A stretch of DNA of 64,000 nucleotides from Phoronis australis (taxonomy: Eukaryota > Phoronida > Phoronidae), in assembly GCA_002633005.1 (NCBI GenBank), contig NMRA01000120.1:62001-126000 (forward strand), given 5' to 3'. This document shows, one piece after another, positions 46,447 to 61,400 of the stretch. The notes below the pieces were generated by a model that had not been told where the DNA came from, did not search any database, and saw nothing but the letters and a program-made list of their open reading frames with translations. Made by a program: the position numbers and the translations under genes. The number at the start of each line of letters is the position of its first letter. The first letter of the stretch is position 1.

Positions 46447-49400
46447 GTAAGAAAAACCAAGTACTTTTCTTGAGACACTGTCCGAGCATAGTCTTTTAGG
46501 AAATTCATTCATGATTATTATGGTAGCCTAATCATGTTTTTGATTGACACCACTTCGGTAGGCGACACGTGTTGTGCCGATAGACACGGTATAACCTGTC
46601 TAAATTATTGTAGGGTCGACAAGTGGACGGCGACCTGGTTTTCTACACGGACGATGTTCGTGGTCTTGGTGCTATTCTGTGAAATCCATCACTAAAATAA
46701 GGAAACATAAATAGATTTCAAACATCTAAGTTAAGTCCGGCATTATTCACTGACTGTATGTCGAGTGTTTAAAAATGAAATTCCAGTCTGGCAGTAGGCC
46801 TACCGCCTGTAGGCAACACATAGCCCCTCGGTTGGCCCGAGGGCGATGTAATTGCCTATAGCCCACCGCCTGTGGCTGCTGTAGCATATGCAGTTGGGCT
46901 AACCCAACTGGGCAATAGTTGGATGCATGGATCCCTGCTTTGAGAACCAGTTACACCCGCTGAATAATGCCCGTTATTCAACAGTGGTAGTAACTGGTTA
47001 AGACTTAAGTCAATTTTATATCAGGAACCCATCCATCAGACTATTACCAGCAATTTCATATGTAGGGGATCGTCTTGGAATGGAGCTGCTGAACTGATTT
47101 ACTGCTTGATGGATCAAATTTGAAAGTATACAGCAATAATCATGGATAATAAGTTGGATGATTGCCAAGACTATAACTAGGCTCTATTACTTGGATATAT
47201 TTCATTTTGTATCTTGTTTTGCTTTGAATTTTTTTTTAACTTCTTTTTTTGTTTGTTCTACGGCTTTGCACGTGACGTGTCATACTTTTCATCTCATCTA
47301 CATGAAATTCATTCAGAACATGTATGTACCTCCTGAAAATCCAGAGGCCTGTTGCTCTTTCTGATTTCTCGTGCCAAATCTCTAGGTCGTTTGAGGGATC
47401 CTGCTGAAATTTGGTATGTGGAATTTTTTCAAATGCTGTCTGCCCTGTTGTTATGTTATGCTATATGTTTACATTAGAGCAGTGACAACGCCACCTGGCG
47501 ACTAAAACATATGTTCTACGAACGATCTCGGGTATTACATACACAACACTTGTTCTATCAGTTTTTCATTCTGTCGTACTGTTCTTTAGTTATTCAGGAT
47601 TTACTGATCTGACGACTCTTCTTTTTTTACTGACCAATTCCTTGCTGTTCTTTATGTTACCATTCACATTTTTTGTTTGATCCTCATGAAATTGGAACAC
47701 AACATGTGTCTCATTGAAGGCCTGTTGTTTTAGGGTAAAATCAACTCAACGATGGCATTGTGATGACTATTTTTCGAAATTTTCTAAACGCGGAGCTCTA
47801 GCTTCGTGATCCTTTAACGTATTTTGTTGAAATTTGGTATGGAGATAGATCTTGTCAAGGGCTATCTGAAGTATCATCCATTTTTCGCTACGACTTATCT
47901 TTATCCAGTTATTTGACATTGTTTTGTTTGACTTATCTTTCATAATGCCATATATTGAAAAAGGCCATTTGTACAGTTTTGTGTGACCCCGCTATGCCCT
48001 CTACAACTTTGGAATGGCGTAAAATAGACCGAGAATTGATTCTCAAAACTGATTCTTTTACTTCTAGCTGCGAGAGTTCCCTCCCTAGTGGCACTTGAAG
48101 GGGTCGCTGTACATAAGTTGGCTCTCATGAGTATCGCTTTAGTCATTTGCGCAATGGGCCTGCGTATTTTGATGCAATGCATAAGGCATCACAGCACCTG
48201 TGCTCTTTCCTTTCTAGCTGTGTAACAGTTGAACTCTCTAGCCTGATAATGTTATGAGGAACTGAACCTCTAGTTAGGAAGATTCTGAAAAGCTTCAAAA
48301 CTTTCCAAAGGAATGATGCAATTGATGCTAGCTGATCAGAACTTAAGAATATGCTGTATGATATTTTATTTTTATTTATGTCAGTCTGAACTGAAGTTAG
48401 TATGGTCAACTTCATAGTTTCAACTCTTGCGTGAATGAACGTATTAGCAGTAGGGGACCCATGTAGACTAAAAATTTCCAGGAGACAAAGAATAGATTCC
48501 TGCGACATGGTAACATTTTTTGACAAAACTCGCTTGCCTGAAAACCTGTGACATTTTGTGGCATTTTGAAAAATTTTGTGACAAAGTTTGAGAAATTTGC
48601 TGAGCCAAGTAGGTTTTCAGTGTTTTGTTGGGCTCACAGTTATTTTATGCTGCATCAAGTGGTGGTTCCTTTTTTCACAAATTGTAAAATTACGGAATTC
48701 ATTGTGTCTCACATGTGACAAATGGGAAATTTATCTGATTTACATGATTGTGTAAAAAGCAATTGAGACTTCCCTGTGACATTTTGAAAATTTGTGATGT
48801 GACACATTGTGACTTGCCATTAAACATGGATCCATTCTCTGGTTTGAGTTAAGTTGCTTCTCATTTTTGATAATTTGCAGCAGAACATGTGTAGTTTATG
48901 ACTTGTATTCTGAAGTGTTGTTACAATTCTGCTTTCAGTTCCATTCTGGACGTCGGCAAGGTTTGGGTTGGCCATTATCGGCTTCTTCGGCTTCGTTAAT
49001 CTATATGCGCTCCGCATCAATCTGAGTGTAGCGATGGTCTGCATGGTCAACCATACATGGATAGCTGAACAAGCAGTTAATGAGACTGTTGCAGACATGG
49101 TCAATAAGACGGCAACCGAAGATGTAATCGCTTGCCAGACTACTTCAAGTAACGCTTCCACAGTTAAGGTATGTCTGGAACGGTCTTCCTTGAGTACCCT
49201 AAGATTTAGACTGCGTCTTGTGAAGCCAAAGAAGCATAGTTGGTTCTGGTCCATATCCCGACTTATTTTGAGACCTGCGCTCACTAACTGTGAAAAAAGT
49301 AGAAATGCGACCGCTGGCATCAATAATAACCTATTAGTAATTTTGGTTTTTTCGGCAAGCTGCTCAAAGGCACGTAATCAAGGGCTAGCAAGGTTTGAAA

Positions 49401-52400
49401 GCCCACGATTGGTCAAACGATGCCTAATTACCTGTAAAAGAAGCTCTGGGTGGTGCTAGAAAAGAGTGTGGTTTAGCCACTCAAATGGTGCTGCACCATT
49501 AAAAAGTGACAGCCATTATGGTGGCGGAAAATACCACAGTGCTTGCTACGACTTTTACAACTTGCAGATTTCATTTGTGCTTCTGTCTATTGTGTATTAT
49601 AAATTACTTTATTCTGTTTTGCTCTGATTCTCATCATGCTTTGTCTCCTCTGGTCATTGTTGTCTCCATCCACTGATCAGTGGGGTGCCATCTGAAATTG
49701 TTTGTTCGCACGCTACAGGTCGCAATTTTTGTCCGATTTGCAGAAAATTCACACGCAACCTATAGCTCCGGATGAGCTGGTAATCTAATGTTTTTTTTCA
49801 TCGGATTCAAGATGGAGGATGTGGTGGCCATTTTGTTTTCAAATTCAAATTCAAATGCTCATAAAGGCTGCAATTTTTGACGTACACGGCTGAAAACCGG
49901 TACGATTATTGTACCAGACGTATACTGCTACAGGTGGTCAAAGATGGTGGAAATATTGGTTATTATGTTTGGGCACCTCGATTTCGAGATAAAAACATTT
50001 TGTCCTGTAGACAGCGCATTGTTGGACCAATTGCTTTGAAATTTTTCATGTGGTAGTTTCATGTAGCTGGCTATTATCGACTGTTGCTTAACCGGAAGTC
50101 ATTTTCAAAATGGCAGATCTGGCACATTTTCATCATTTTTGCCGGGGTGCCATTTTGAACAAGAAGAGGAAATAATGTGAATTTTTGCGTGTGGATTTGC
50201 TAAGGTTTATTCTTTCAAATGAACGATGACAATTTTTTTCTCAGACGTAACGTTTTTGAGTTATTTGACTTTCAGTTTTAAAAAAATGCAAAATTTTGTG
50301 GAATTTTGTGAAACTATTCTGTTAGATAGAGTTTTGAACGGGCTTTCAGTAGATGTTTTCTGTTTTTCGTCAGACCGTCTCGTTTGGAGTTATTCGAGAT
50401 TTTCTGATAACGCTGTTCCTTTGTTGACTGATTTTGTTGCACTTTTGTTGGTTTACGTTCTGTTGAACAAGACTCTACTTCTTACTCATTTCTGACGTCT
50501 TCATTCGTCGTATGATTTTTATCATCATCATCATCATCGCCTCCATCATCATCATCATTATCATCGTTGTCGTCATCTTCTGCATTGTCATGTGTTTAGT
50601 CAATTTTGCCAAGTGTCACACCTCCAAGCGCTTTCATCTTGTTTGGTGTCGCCAAGGGATGAAAAGATAACTTTTGAAGCAATGGCGCGGGTGCCCTTCC
50701 TCCCACCCAAAACTGGTTAGCGTTTAGTAAAACGAACAAAAAACAAAACCTACATTATTTTTAATCTGCTCTGGTTGATTTTCTTTCTGAAAAAGTGAGC
50801 AACTAATTACTTTCCACCAACGTTTTTAAAAAATGATAACTTTTCACCAACGTTTTTAGAAAAAAATGCAGACCAGAATCCGCTCTTGCTGAAAATCCGT
50901 GTTGTGGTAGTGGGAGTGCACTTGATGCTTCACATTAATTGCAAGGAAGTGACCCTCAAGGTCATGTTGGGTTTTTCCTTGGATGTATTTAGGACCAGTT
51001 CTGGTTAAACATTAAACAGAATATGTCAATTGATTTTCAATAGTCTCTTGGAACCTTTTTTGTGATGTCACAGATGCGTTAATCGAAGCAGCTCTTTCAT
51101 CGTCCTGATGAGCTAATAGTACACCAATTCTTCACTTATTTTGCATAAAAACAATTGTCATTTTTCCTTTTTTCTAATGCAGTGTACTTTGCTACATATA
51201 ACGGTAACCTTGCTAATTGTTGTTTTATGACTAAACTGAGTCGTAGACTAAATATTCTCAATCTTTATTTTTGTGGAGAAATTTGATGAAATAAATTTTC
51301 ACTTGTCGGCCACATGGTGTGCTAAATAAGTGTAGAATTACTGAACACACCTGAGTATGTTGTGTTTTACCGTGTGTTCTGTGAATGTCTGTCTTACTCT
51401 TGGTGTCCGTAAACAGGGACATCGCGTTCTCTTAGTTGTTCTCTGGACTATTGTCGGCAAATTTTGCAGCTGTTGTATCTGGAAATAGCACAACCTTTGA
51501 TTTGGAAAACAGAATGATAAGGATATTTTTGAAACTGGTAACTGACCCACTTCAATATAAATGGATTTCAAGAGTATTATCAGACGAACATCGCAGCTTA
51601 TCCCGGACTGTTGTGCTAAAGTCTTGTCAATATCAGACAGAATAATTGCCAAAATTTAATTTTTCAAAAGCTTCTTTAGTGTTGCTGTGAATGACCACAA
51701 GTTCTCAGGACACTGGTAGCTATAGCAACACACTTAAAACTGAAAGTTTTTATTTTGTGCTACTTATCGTTGATGAGAAAAATCACGACTGGCTGCCTCA
51801 TTGGGCCCTGTATTTTTTCGGCTTTTTATTGTAACTGAGTTGCTCTCAAATTTATTGGCTGGTATTACTGAAGGTGTCTTAGGCAGATGTTCTCAGAAGA
51901 GATGTACTAATGGCACATTGACCTTGCCATGTGTAACCCTTATGTCAAGGTGCATTGCCCCTTATATGTACTATTTGGTGTGGGTGGTAAAAGTCGGGTA
52001 TGATCAGTACAATTAGTACTTACACACTTGGACCTTGAGAGACATCTACACCAATAACTTGTGTGCGGGCATGAGAGTGATAGGGGACTAAGTACCCTAT
52101 TCTCATCAAAGCGATTATAACTTATAAAACTGATTTCAATGTAACTCTTAGTTTCAACAATCTAAAGTCAGATTTAAAATGATAAGTGATGTGTGGTTAC
52201 AGCCTTCTGTGAGGTTATCACTAACATAAGTCTGTGTGAACACTGGAGGCGCTGCTGTCAAATGTCCTTGAAAACAATGATGTACTGAGGCACTATGTGA
52301 CATGAATTGAAAAGTGATAGCACTGACAACTAGGGACTAAAACCGTAGACCAGGGTTACAAGTTTTTACTATGAAAAGTAACAATTACATAACACTTACA

Positions 52401-55400
52401 ACTATAGGCCCTTTCATAATGACTTAACTCTGGTCTAAGCGGAGCTTCGACGTAAACTGTGAAGTTAACTGAACCGTTCATACTGGCTTCGGTAGTTAAC
52501 GGACATCGAAGTAAATGTTGTCATCGAAGTAATCGCAAGGTAGCACTCATGCATCATGTGCACGCTAAGATTTGTTTATGTGACAATTAGGGAACATTTA
52601 CATGTGCTAATTTACATGAAACTTATTTTTAATTTGATTGTTGATTATTCGAGCTAAATATAAGCAACTATTAGTGACGACACTGCCCTTTAATTGTTGA
52701 CAGTAATAGTGGCCTCTGGCGATAACTTCGATGTGACCGAAGTTGACCGTTCGTACTGCACTGCAACTCCCCATAACATCCACGCGATGACATTAGTATG
52801 AAAGGGCCATATGGAAAGAGTGATAACCTGGTTTAGTTGGTCTTAAGTTTAAACACAGCTTAGTTGTGTATTGCCTGGTCAGGTCCTCTTATCCAAGGTG
52901 AAATGTGATCTTTGAAATAGATGAAAGCCAGTTTATGTTAAAAGCTCGCCAATTTAGGACAAGTGAAACGTTATTTTTCTAATTTTCCATAAAAGATTCG
53001 AGCACCAAATTAGTGCTTTGTCATGTGCAATGGATGTACCATATCTAATTGGCAATACTTTGAGAAACTGAGGGCATTCACAACAAGGTTGGAAGACTTA
53101 ACAATTATTTTTGTTCAAAATCAGTCAGATTTTATTGCGTATTGTTTCAGTTGGCAACAGTACTGCATAATTTCGTGTTACAACAGGTAGCACTTGTTGA
53201 ATCTGAAATGGTTTTACTAACAGCTGGTCTAACATTATTTGCTAACCTCCTAGGCTGGCAGTGCTCCAAAGTGCTGAAAATTTTGACGGAAAATATACAC
53301 CGTGTAGACATGAATGAGAGTGCAGCCTGATTGGATCAATATTCCCATCACAAAATCAGAAGAAAATTGCCACGCTCCAGTATTGTCAAGTGACCACTTG
53401 TTCAGTGATTTCTATTTTTAGATGTTAATGTTTTCTAAAGCCCTGCAAGCTGTCATGTACGAACTACTTGCAATACAGCCAAAAAGTTGAACAGTTTTAT
53501 TAATGTGAAGATATGGCCTTTTTTAATCCATTGAAGATAAGTAAGCCATTGACAACTGTCACAGTGTTACACGAGTAGTTTCGTTTTCTGGATTTTCAAA
53601 AGTTTGCTGTTTTGCTGTTCCCTAATTATTTAGGACGGTCACACAGTCAGTTGTTTTTATTTCTGACGCCCAGTTTTAGAGTGCATTCAAAAATGCCCAT
53701 GATTTCAGTCAATATTTTAAGAATGAAGTTTCTGAGTATCTAGAATTGTAGCAATTTTTTTGAAAACTCTTCGGAAGTCCTTGATTTTTCAGCATCATCA
53801 TCAAATCATTCAAAGCTATGATATCAAAACAAGCATTGATTACTGTTGTACATCACAGATGCATTTAAGTTATACGTTTGCAGGATCTAATGGTGGTGAT
53901 ATTACGGTAGATCTTTGAATTTTTAATTCTGAAATTAACCATTGAAACTTCTTGGAAGTTCTTAATTTTCTAGAGCCTCAAAGTATGGTGTATGAATGAT
54001 GCCAAATTTGTCTCAAACTTTTCAGTGCTGTGATAGACTTTGGTTTCCAATCCAAAACGTAACATTCAGTAGATCAAGTAAAAAGGAGTCAAAACACTGC
54101 GTACTTTTAATACGAACCCCTGTGTATCAGTTAAAGGTTATCAGTCCATACATTGTGATATTAGAAACCATTATGCACACGATTACCGTGTAAATACTCC
54201 GAAACTCGCTATTCTCCACAAGCGGTATTCTTACTTGCATCTAAATGCTCACAACAGTGCTTTTCTCCTGTGCGACAAATTTTCGGGCATATTACTACTA
54301 ACGGCTGCGTTAGTCACAACCCCGCAGTTAACATCATACGAAGCCATTATGCTAACGGAAATCCTCACTTTGCGCAAGTGCACTACAAGCCACATTTCCC
54401 GCGGAGTTAAAAAAGTGGAAAATCTACGTGCTTCTTGATCTCTTTGTGGAGTGAGTCGCAGGTCTCTGGAGGGTTGTCCGGGACCAACGCTAGCATTAAC
54501 GGAACAAAAGCGGATGTAAACTATTAATGCAAAGGTTTCTCAGTTAAGCATGTGAATTGGGCTATTGCTACCGTGGCAAGGACATTTTTGGATCATTTTG
54601 TTAATGAGCCCATTTCTTCATTTCTGTGTTCATGTGCTGAGGAAGGAAATGCCCCTTTAAGAATCTGTAATTAGTTTAAGTCAGATTTTGAAAGAATTGT
54701 AATTGATAGTGGCTCTTTCATCTTTGAGCCGGAGTTTTCACTCATAGTTTCCATTTATTGCTGCAAAAGTAAACTCCAAATAATTTTGGGAATTTGTTTA
54801 AATCCAAAATTGTTGGAGTCTGGGCAGAGTTTGTCAGAAGTCTGTGCAAATAGACCAGACTGCTTTTGAAATGTCTTTTCATTCTTTATGTTACTTACAA
54901 TGGCTTAGTAGTTAATAAACAAACAGGGTGAACATATGGTACATTGAGGTGTTGCTATTTGAAGACCATAACGTTGTTTTAATTTCAATAGTAAGGCACG
55001 TATAATACAACTTAAACATTTGTTATCAAGGTTCTCACTGGGCAAAAATCCAAGCACTGCTCAAAGTGCATGTATGCATGGTTCTTGGCTTCATTTTCTC
55101 CCTTTGATAATTCACTGAAACAAATATTGTACACATGTAATAGATTGTTTGAGACTGTGTTAGGAGTTTGTAAGTAGTTTTACTCTAAGTAGTGGTAGGT
55201 TTTGATGTGTGACTAATCGCGTATGAACATAAATCAGTAAATGTGCAGTTTATCATGTTACCTTCATCGAGTTGGCATTATTTGATGCCAAGTTAGAGGG
55301 CCCTGCAGTGTCAGGGCTGTCGTCTAAAAGGGTTGCATCTGTGGTGGGCCTACTAATTCTTCAGTTAGGGTCACAATATGACGGACTAGTGTAATTTAGT

Positions 55401-58400
55401 TTTGTCATTTCTCAACAATTTTTGCTGGGGTGTAGTACAGAGGTCACCAACAAACATTTGGTAAAACTATTATTAGCAGTTTTCTAAAACTTACAATCAA
55501 ATTGAAAAAAGAGTAATTTTAACAGCTGTATTCGTCCCAAATTGAAGATTTTTATGGTAGTGCTGTTTGGTTGAGTAGTATTTATCTTGCGTGATCAGTG
55601 ACGCTGATGTAAAAATATTCCATCAATCTCTTTGTTGCCTTGGCGTTATGGTGGTATGTTAAAAATTGTAAATAATTTGCCCATCATTTATGTCAATCTA
55701 CTGCTAAATGTGTGGTAAAATATCTTAAATGGATGATCACTAAGCTTGGTGCATTTCATAATTGTTTGGTGTAGTTGTAGTGTGATATACTGTCTCTGCA
55801 GCCACTGTCTGAGATGTACCATGTGTTGTGTTCTGGTATTACATACCAACCAGAAGCCTTCCTCTGATTATTAAAGAGAACTAGACTAGGTTAATCTATT
55901 GGCACATATTTAGGCACTGCTGTTTGTAAAGCTGTGACTTAATCCCAAAATTTGGTGCATCCTGTTTTGTGAAGCACCATAACACAAAACGTGTAGGGTA
56001 GCTACCATTGGTAGTAGAGAAGTTTGACTTGCTTATTACATAACAGTAGAATGTTGACATATTTTCTATTTTAATGTTAACTGCGGTTAGGTACTACATT
56101 TAATGATGGTGTACTCAGCATAGATGTAAAACTGACAGAAAACATCCAAATTAAGACACACGCATAACTTCTTGCGATTCTTATAGTTGTGTGCCTTTAT
56201 TCAAAACAGTTGAGCGAAAAAATCTTGAAAAATGACATTATTGCGGTGGTAGTCCCTTGGGTCTTAATGTAATCAAACCTTATTACAATGTATACATCGA
56301 GAGACTTTTGAAATTGTCCGTTATTATAATAACTGGTTGTAACCATGGTAGATATACTTACAATAGCTAAAATCGGGACTTATGGTTCGTTATGTTGCTA
56401 TTAATGTTTTAAACAGCGTATGTCGAAGGGATGAACAGGCATGTTAGATATCTTTGGTGAATGCACGCAGTTGTGTATACTTCAGTTTGTTTTTAGTGCA
56501 TTGTATTCAAACTTGGTGCTGAGCCAGTGTGTTTGAAAAACCTTAGCTAAGCTAACTGTTTAGAATTCTTGAGCTGTTGGGAAACACCAACAATTGAAAA
56601 ACAGTACTGCTTAGATCATGAGATGCTTTTAAAAGTGAATCCAAATCATGTTTACGTTGTTTTTACTGTCATTTAGCACTAAGAACGATTACTACACAAC
56701 AACAATGTCGCTAGCCATGCATGGACTTTCTATCCAGTGAGAAGCCACACTTGATCACACTAAGGAACACTTTACTTTGTTTCACACCTGTGCTCTTTAA
56801 AGTAAGCAGTCTGGCTACAGTAGTGCTAGTGAAAGCTAAGGGGTACTTGTAACTGTTCACTTTCTTGATGTTTTTGTTACCAGCGGAAGTGCTAAGGGAA
56901 ATGCCAGTGTTTTAGCCATTTTGTGAATGGGGTATGAGGCTACTGATTAGAGTCTGTTTTCTATAAAGTGAAAGTTTATTGCCAATCTTCTTAGATGCAT
57001 TTTATGGATATCTGACAAATGCTTGAAAGTGGTATGTTAATAGCTTCCTGCCCAAAGTCTGGTTATGCTGTGAAAACAGGTGTGTTTTAGACAAGAGTAA
57101 TTGCTAAAATTGCCACATTTCTGTTTTTCAGAGGATTACTACATTGTTGCAAATGCTCAAAATTTTACCGAATGTTGTTTTTTTATGTATTTATTATCCT
57201 TTACAAAACAATTACAAAAACAAACAAACAAACAAATAAGTACACCATTCATTCACGCATGCACACCTCAGGAAGACCATTCTCATATCTCGTTTAAAGT
57301 AAATATCTTCTACATGAACTTAACATGAACAATAAATTTTTCCCATTTTGCAGAGAAGCTGTCATGTACAAAGTTTTTATGTGCATTTAATTTTTCAGCA
57401 TTATAGTATTCATAAGTTTTTGTAACGAACTTGAGAAAATTAGGTATATTTTTGTGACATCTCTCTTTGTAAATGTACTGTTTAGCTAGTAGAAGTAAAA
57501 TGTTAAATAGAAAATCTTGCGTCTTGTAAAGTCCAAGAATAACAATATCGTAAGACAGACAGTTGGGAAGCTGAATGCCACACTTTTGAAGTAGCTTTTC
57601 GAATTCCTTCCAGAAATCTTGTACAAAGCTACATTCCCAAAAAAGGTGTGTTGTGTTATAATAGCTACGTTATACAACCCATGCTAAAAGCAAAATTTTC
57701 CTGAATTTTTCATCTATCTGCCATTTCGTGGCCTAAACTGAAAAATTTTTACCCTAAGAGTCATCTTTGCTCAGGAGACCCCCCTGATTCCTGGAACTAA
57801 TGCTCACAACACTGCCTCCCCAGTAATGCTGTTTGAACTGTGCACGTTGTTCCTAATGCTAGTTGTAGGTTTAGCGTGGCAAGAAATATTGATGTTAGTG
57901 AAGTTTCTGTCTGTGCACACAAAGCTGTTAGATAATAGTTATGACGTCAGATGACATTGGTTGCCTCTAATTCAATATTTGTTGTTGAAAATAGCAACTC
58001 TTAAGGCAAGCTGAGCATGTGTGTGGGATAACACAGTCAATTTGTGATTAAAGCCAATCTGGAGTGGATTATTTTGCTTCTTGTATTTGGCAGTTTGCCA
58101 AGTTTCGCAAGTCTCGCGTAAAAGGAAACTTCCTTGAGTCTTTGTTAAATGTTCTTTTCCTGGGAGACAAAACGAAAGTACTGTTGGAAAATGTTTCTTT
58201 TTTCTTTCTTGTTTTCCTTGTCATTGTTCTCATCTACTGTGGAGAATGTGTAATATATCCTCAAGTATTATGTACACTGTTTACACACTCGGGCAGTGTC
58301 CAATAATATGTAATTTTGTTGTTTATATTATCTACGTGTGTAATTGTTTTGTAAAGCTTGAAAGAGGAATATTAAATAATAAATAGGGCATCAAGTCACC

Positions 58401-61400
58401 CTGGGAACCCGGGGGGTCACTCATATTGACAAGGTGCTCACAGACTTGTACTGAAAACTGCGGGTAGGTGGTACTGTTTCAGCAAGTTTTGCGACACCGG
58501 CGCGGTGTCCAGTAGACCTCTAAATTTCCATTCCTATCTCACAAAAGGAGGTGGGAATTAGCAGACCTGACACCTGCATCAGGGTGTCTCATCATTTTTT
58601 GATACATATCTGCAGACACCTTGTCAATATGAGTGACCCCCCTGGGCCTGGACAGCAACCAGGACAGTCTGCCTGAGGACCTTGTTGCACTGAAATCAGA
58701 GTATCCAAGCCTGTCAATTTCTTGATGAAACATCAACATTGGACAAAACATGACTCAAATGTGACTCTTTTGTCAGAGGATTATGTATAACGGAGGATAA
58801 AACTTCTCTAGTTTGGGACAATGGCCAAAATTTGGGACACAGAAATCCAAGTGGAAATAAGGTTTTCCTGATTCTGAAGTTTGTTTACATGGGCGATTTT
58901 TTGATGTATCATGTCTGTCCGTTTGTAGGCCAGTGCGAGTTTGAAAATAAATTTGGAAGTTCATAAAAAGTAATGCTGATCATTCACACTCCAGTAAAAC
59001 CTGCTTCCAATACCGTTGAATTTAGGATGCCGAGTATTGCGAATTTCCCAAAATTCGCTACCAACTACAGCCTTCAGAGGAACACTTATTTTTTCGCTGT
59101 TCCAGTTTACAGAATTTTCACTGTAGGTACACCATGACACCTTCTTGAGCAAACCATAATGAAGTCTTTGGTCCCTGTCAACATGCAGTTTGCTGCCAGC
59201 AGACATTAAGCTGATAGGTCATTATTTGGAAACCTCTGGAATATTTTTGACACACTTCATGTTCGGAACAAGTAGACATACAACATATTATTACACTTGC
59301 AAAGAAATGGATACACACGCACGCACGCACACGCACACACACACGTGACCCTATGAGGTTGTTATGAGTCACTGACTTACATTACATTTGGGCATCCGTT
59401 GACAACAGCACCACCTGTGGTGGCTGATGGATGCATAGAAGGCAACTGAAACACACACACTGATCATTTCCAACCAACAAAAAGGATCCAAAAAGCAGTT
59501 TAGACCCCCCCTGCTAAGTAATCGGAGTTGCTTAACGAAGCAACACCTTTATTTTCAATTTTTCGAATCGGTGATAATGGTGCGTTCAGTTTATAGTCTC
59601 CGAAGTACTAAGATTGCATGGTGGACATTTTGGGGTTACACCACAGCAGTTCTTCGCTTCTGTTGCGCAAAGAATGGTCAACAAGTAAAATTCCATTTCG
59701 TCAAAAGTTAATGACCGTTCATACCACACACCAGCGTCAATGCTCCGCTCTTAAATCCACCAGTTTACTGCGAAGTTAACCGTTCATACTAATCGCAACT
59801 CCCTAAAACGTCGACGCTAGTATGAAGGGGCCTGAAATGTCCAGTGTGTACTCTCTGACGCCTGTAAGTTCGCTTCATGATCAAAATAGCGTTGTGTGTT
59901 CATGATACTGCGTCTCAAGTTGGTGATGATTAATTGTATGTTTTCTGAGACAGAAGCCATTCCATAAACCACAGTCACAATTAATGTGCTTCATTTTTCA
60001 CAATTAAATTGATAAACCTGACATTGGCATATCTCACACTTTCAATTCTCCACCTTCTAAGCTAAGAATGTTTCTTTAGGCAAGTTCACTGTCCTACATA
60101 ATATTATTCAGCGTATGTTGATCACAGCCAGTTATTGATTACAATAACCAATTAGTGTACATCAGATGATAATATTAATCCGTGGGCACGGATTACTTAG
60201 TGAGAGCTTTGAGTAAAGACTAGAGTGGGAAAATGAGACATGCAAAATTTACGTCCTGTGTAAATGTTCGTGGTTTGGTCTCCTTGTGGGAGTCTGCTGG
60301 AAACTCAGCTTTTGTGTTGATAACTGTTATTTTAATTCATCCTATTGACCCTGGTGTGCAGATATGTTCTATTATTAATCAAGAAAAATACCAATGATTG
60401 ACCTCATTTTAGTATAACCACTTTTTCTAAAAAAAGATATTTATTTGGCTAAGCATCAAACGGTTATAGATAAGAAAGCTTATTTGTGGTGAATTTGGGA
60501 CAAAAGTAATTGTCAAAATTTTATAGTTTTCTGGAGCTTCCTCAGCTTCCTAGAACTGTTCACACTTGTGGCCACAACATCAGCCAGGATCAATGTGCCA
60601 ATGAGTGCTGTCTTGTCACAGTAATGTGGGCTTCACATATCAGGGTCTGTGTGAATGCATTATTTCCAGCACTCATGAATTAAAAATGTGGTGGCAAGGG
60701 TAGAATGTAACAATTAGGTAGACATTTTGATTATGATTGACAGGTGGATTTAACTGTCAGTACTAGTTATTGGAGGTTATAAATTGCAAATTCCATCGAA
60801 AAAAATTCACTGACAGACAATAAATCGCTAGTTTAACATTTTTTGCTTTGAATGTTGGTCATCCTTTCTTAAAATCTAGTTCTTTAAGAAACTTTCTTTT
60901 TTCATATACTGTCTGTGGGGATTAAGTAAAATTTGCATAAATCGGATCTAAGGGGATCGACATTCTATCCGATTATGGTGAAATCTGCCTGATATGACTG
61001 ATACATGTACCAATGATAAATACTTGTTTCACAAGCTCGCTTCCAGAAGTGAAAAGGAGATGGACACAAAGTACAAAGAACAGATAAAAATAAAATACAC
61101 TATGGTAAAATGGGCAGTAAAAAAGCGTATTTAAACACAGAGTTATGAGAGGGTGCCAATAGTGAGTGGGTGGGCAATATTTGAGGAATGTTTGGACACG
61201 TGTGTCTGTGTAGCTGACACAAGGAAATGGAACTGAAACACATGAGTTTACAAACAAAGAAAAATTCTGTAGACAAGTGACAGTCATCATACTGTGCGAG
61301 CCAGGACCTGACAGAAGTCGTGGCACATGATGATATAAAGGGTTGATTCCTCAAACTAAAACAAGAGTACTGTGAAGCTTGCTTAAAATTTCACGTCACT

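Noticed and set aside
48143-48526. 127-codon minus-strand frame in SLC17 intron 1
   Set aside because: No similarity recognised and no phase-matched partner exon; treated as chance.
48820-49323. 167-codon minus-strand open frame
   Set aside because: It lies opposite SLC17 exon 2, whose plus-strand frame matches the transporter family and has proper splice sites; the antisense frame has no family resemblance.
60973-61354. Overlapping 117- and 84-codon minus-strand frames upstream of SLC17 exon 3
   Set aside because: Phe/Leu/Cys-rich products typical of chance frames in AT-rich DNA; no homology recognised.
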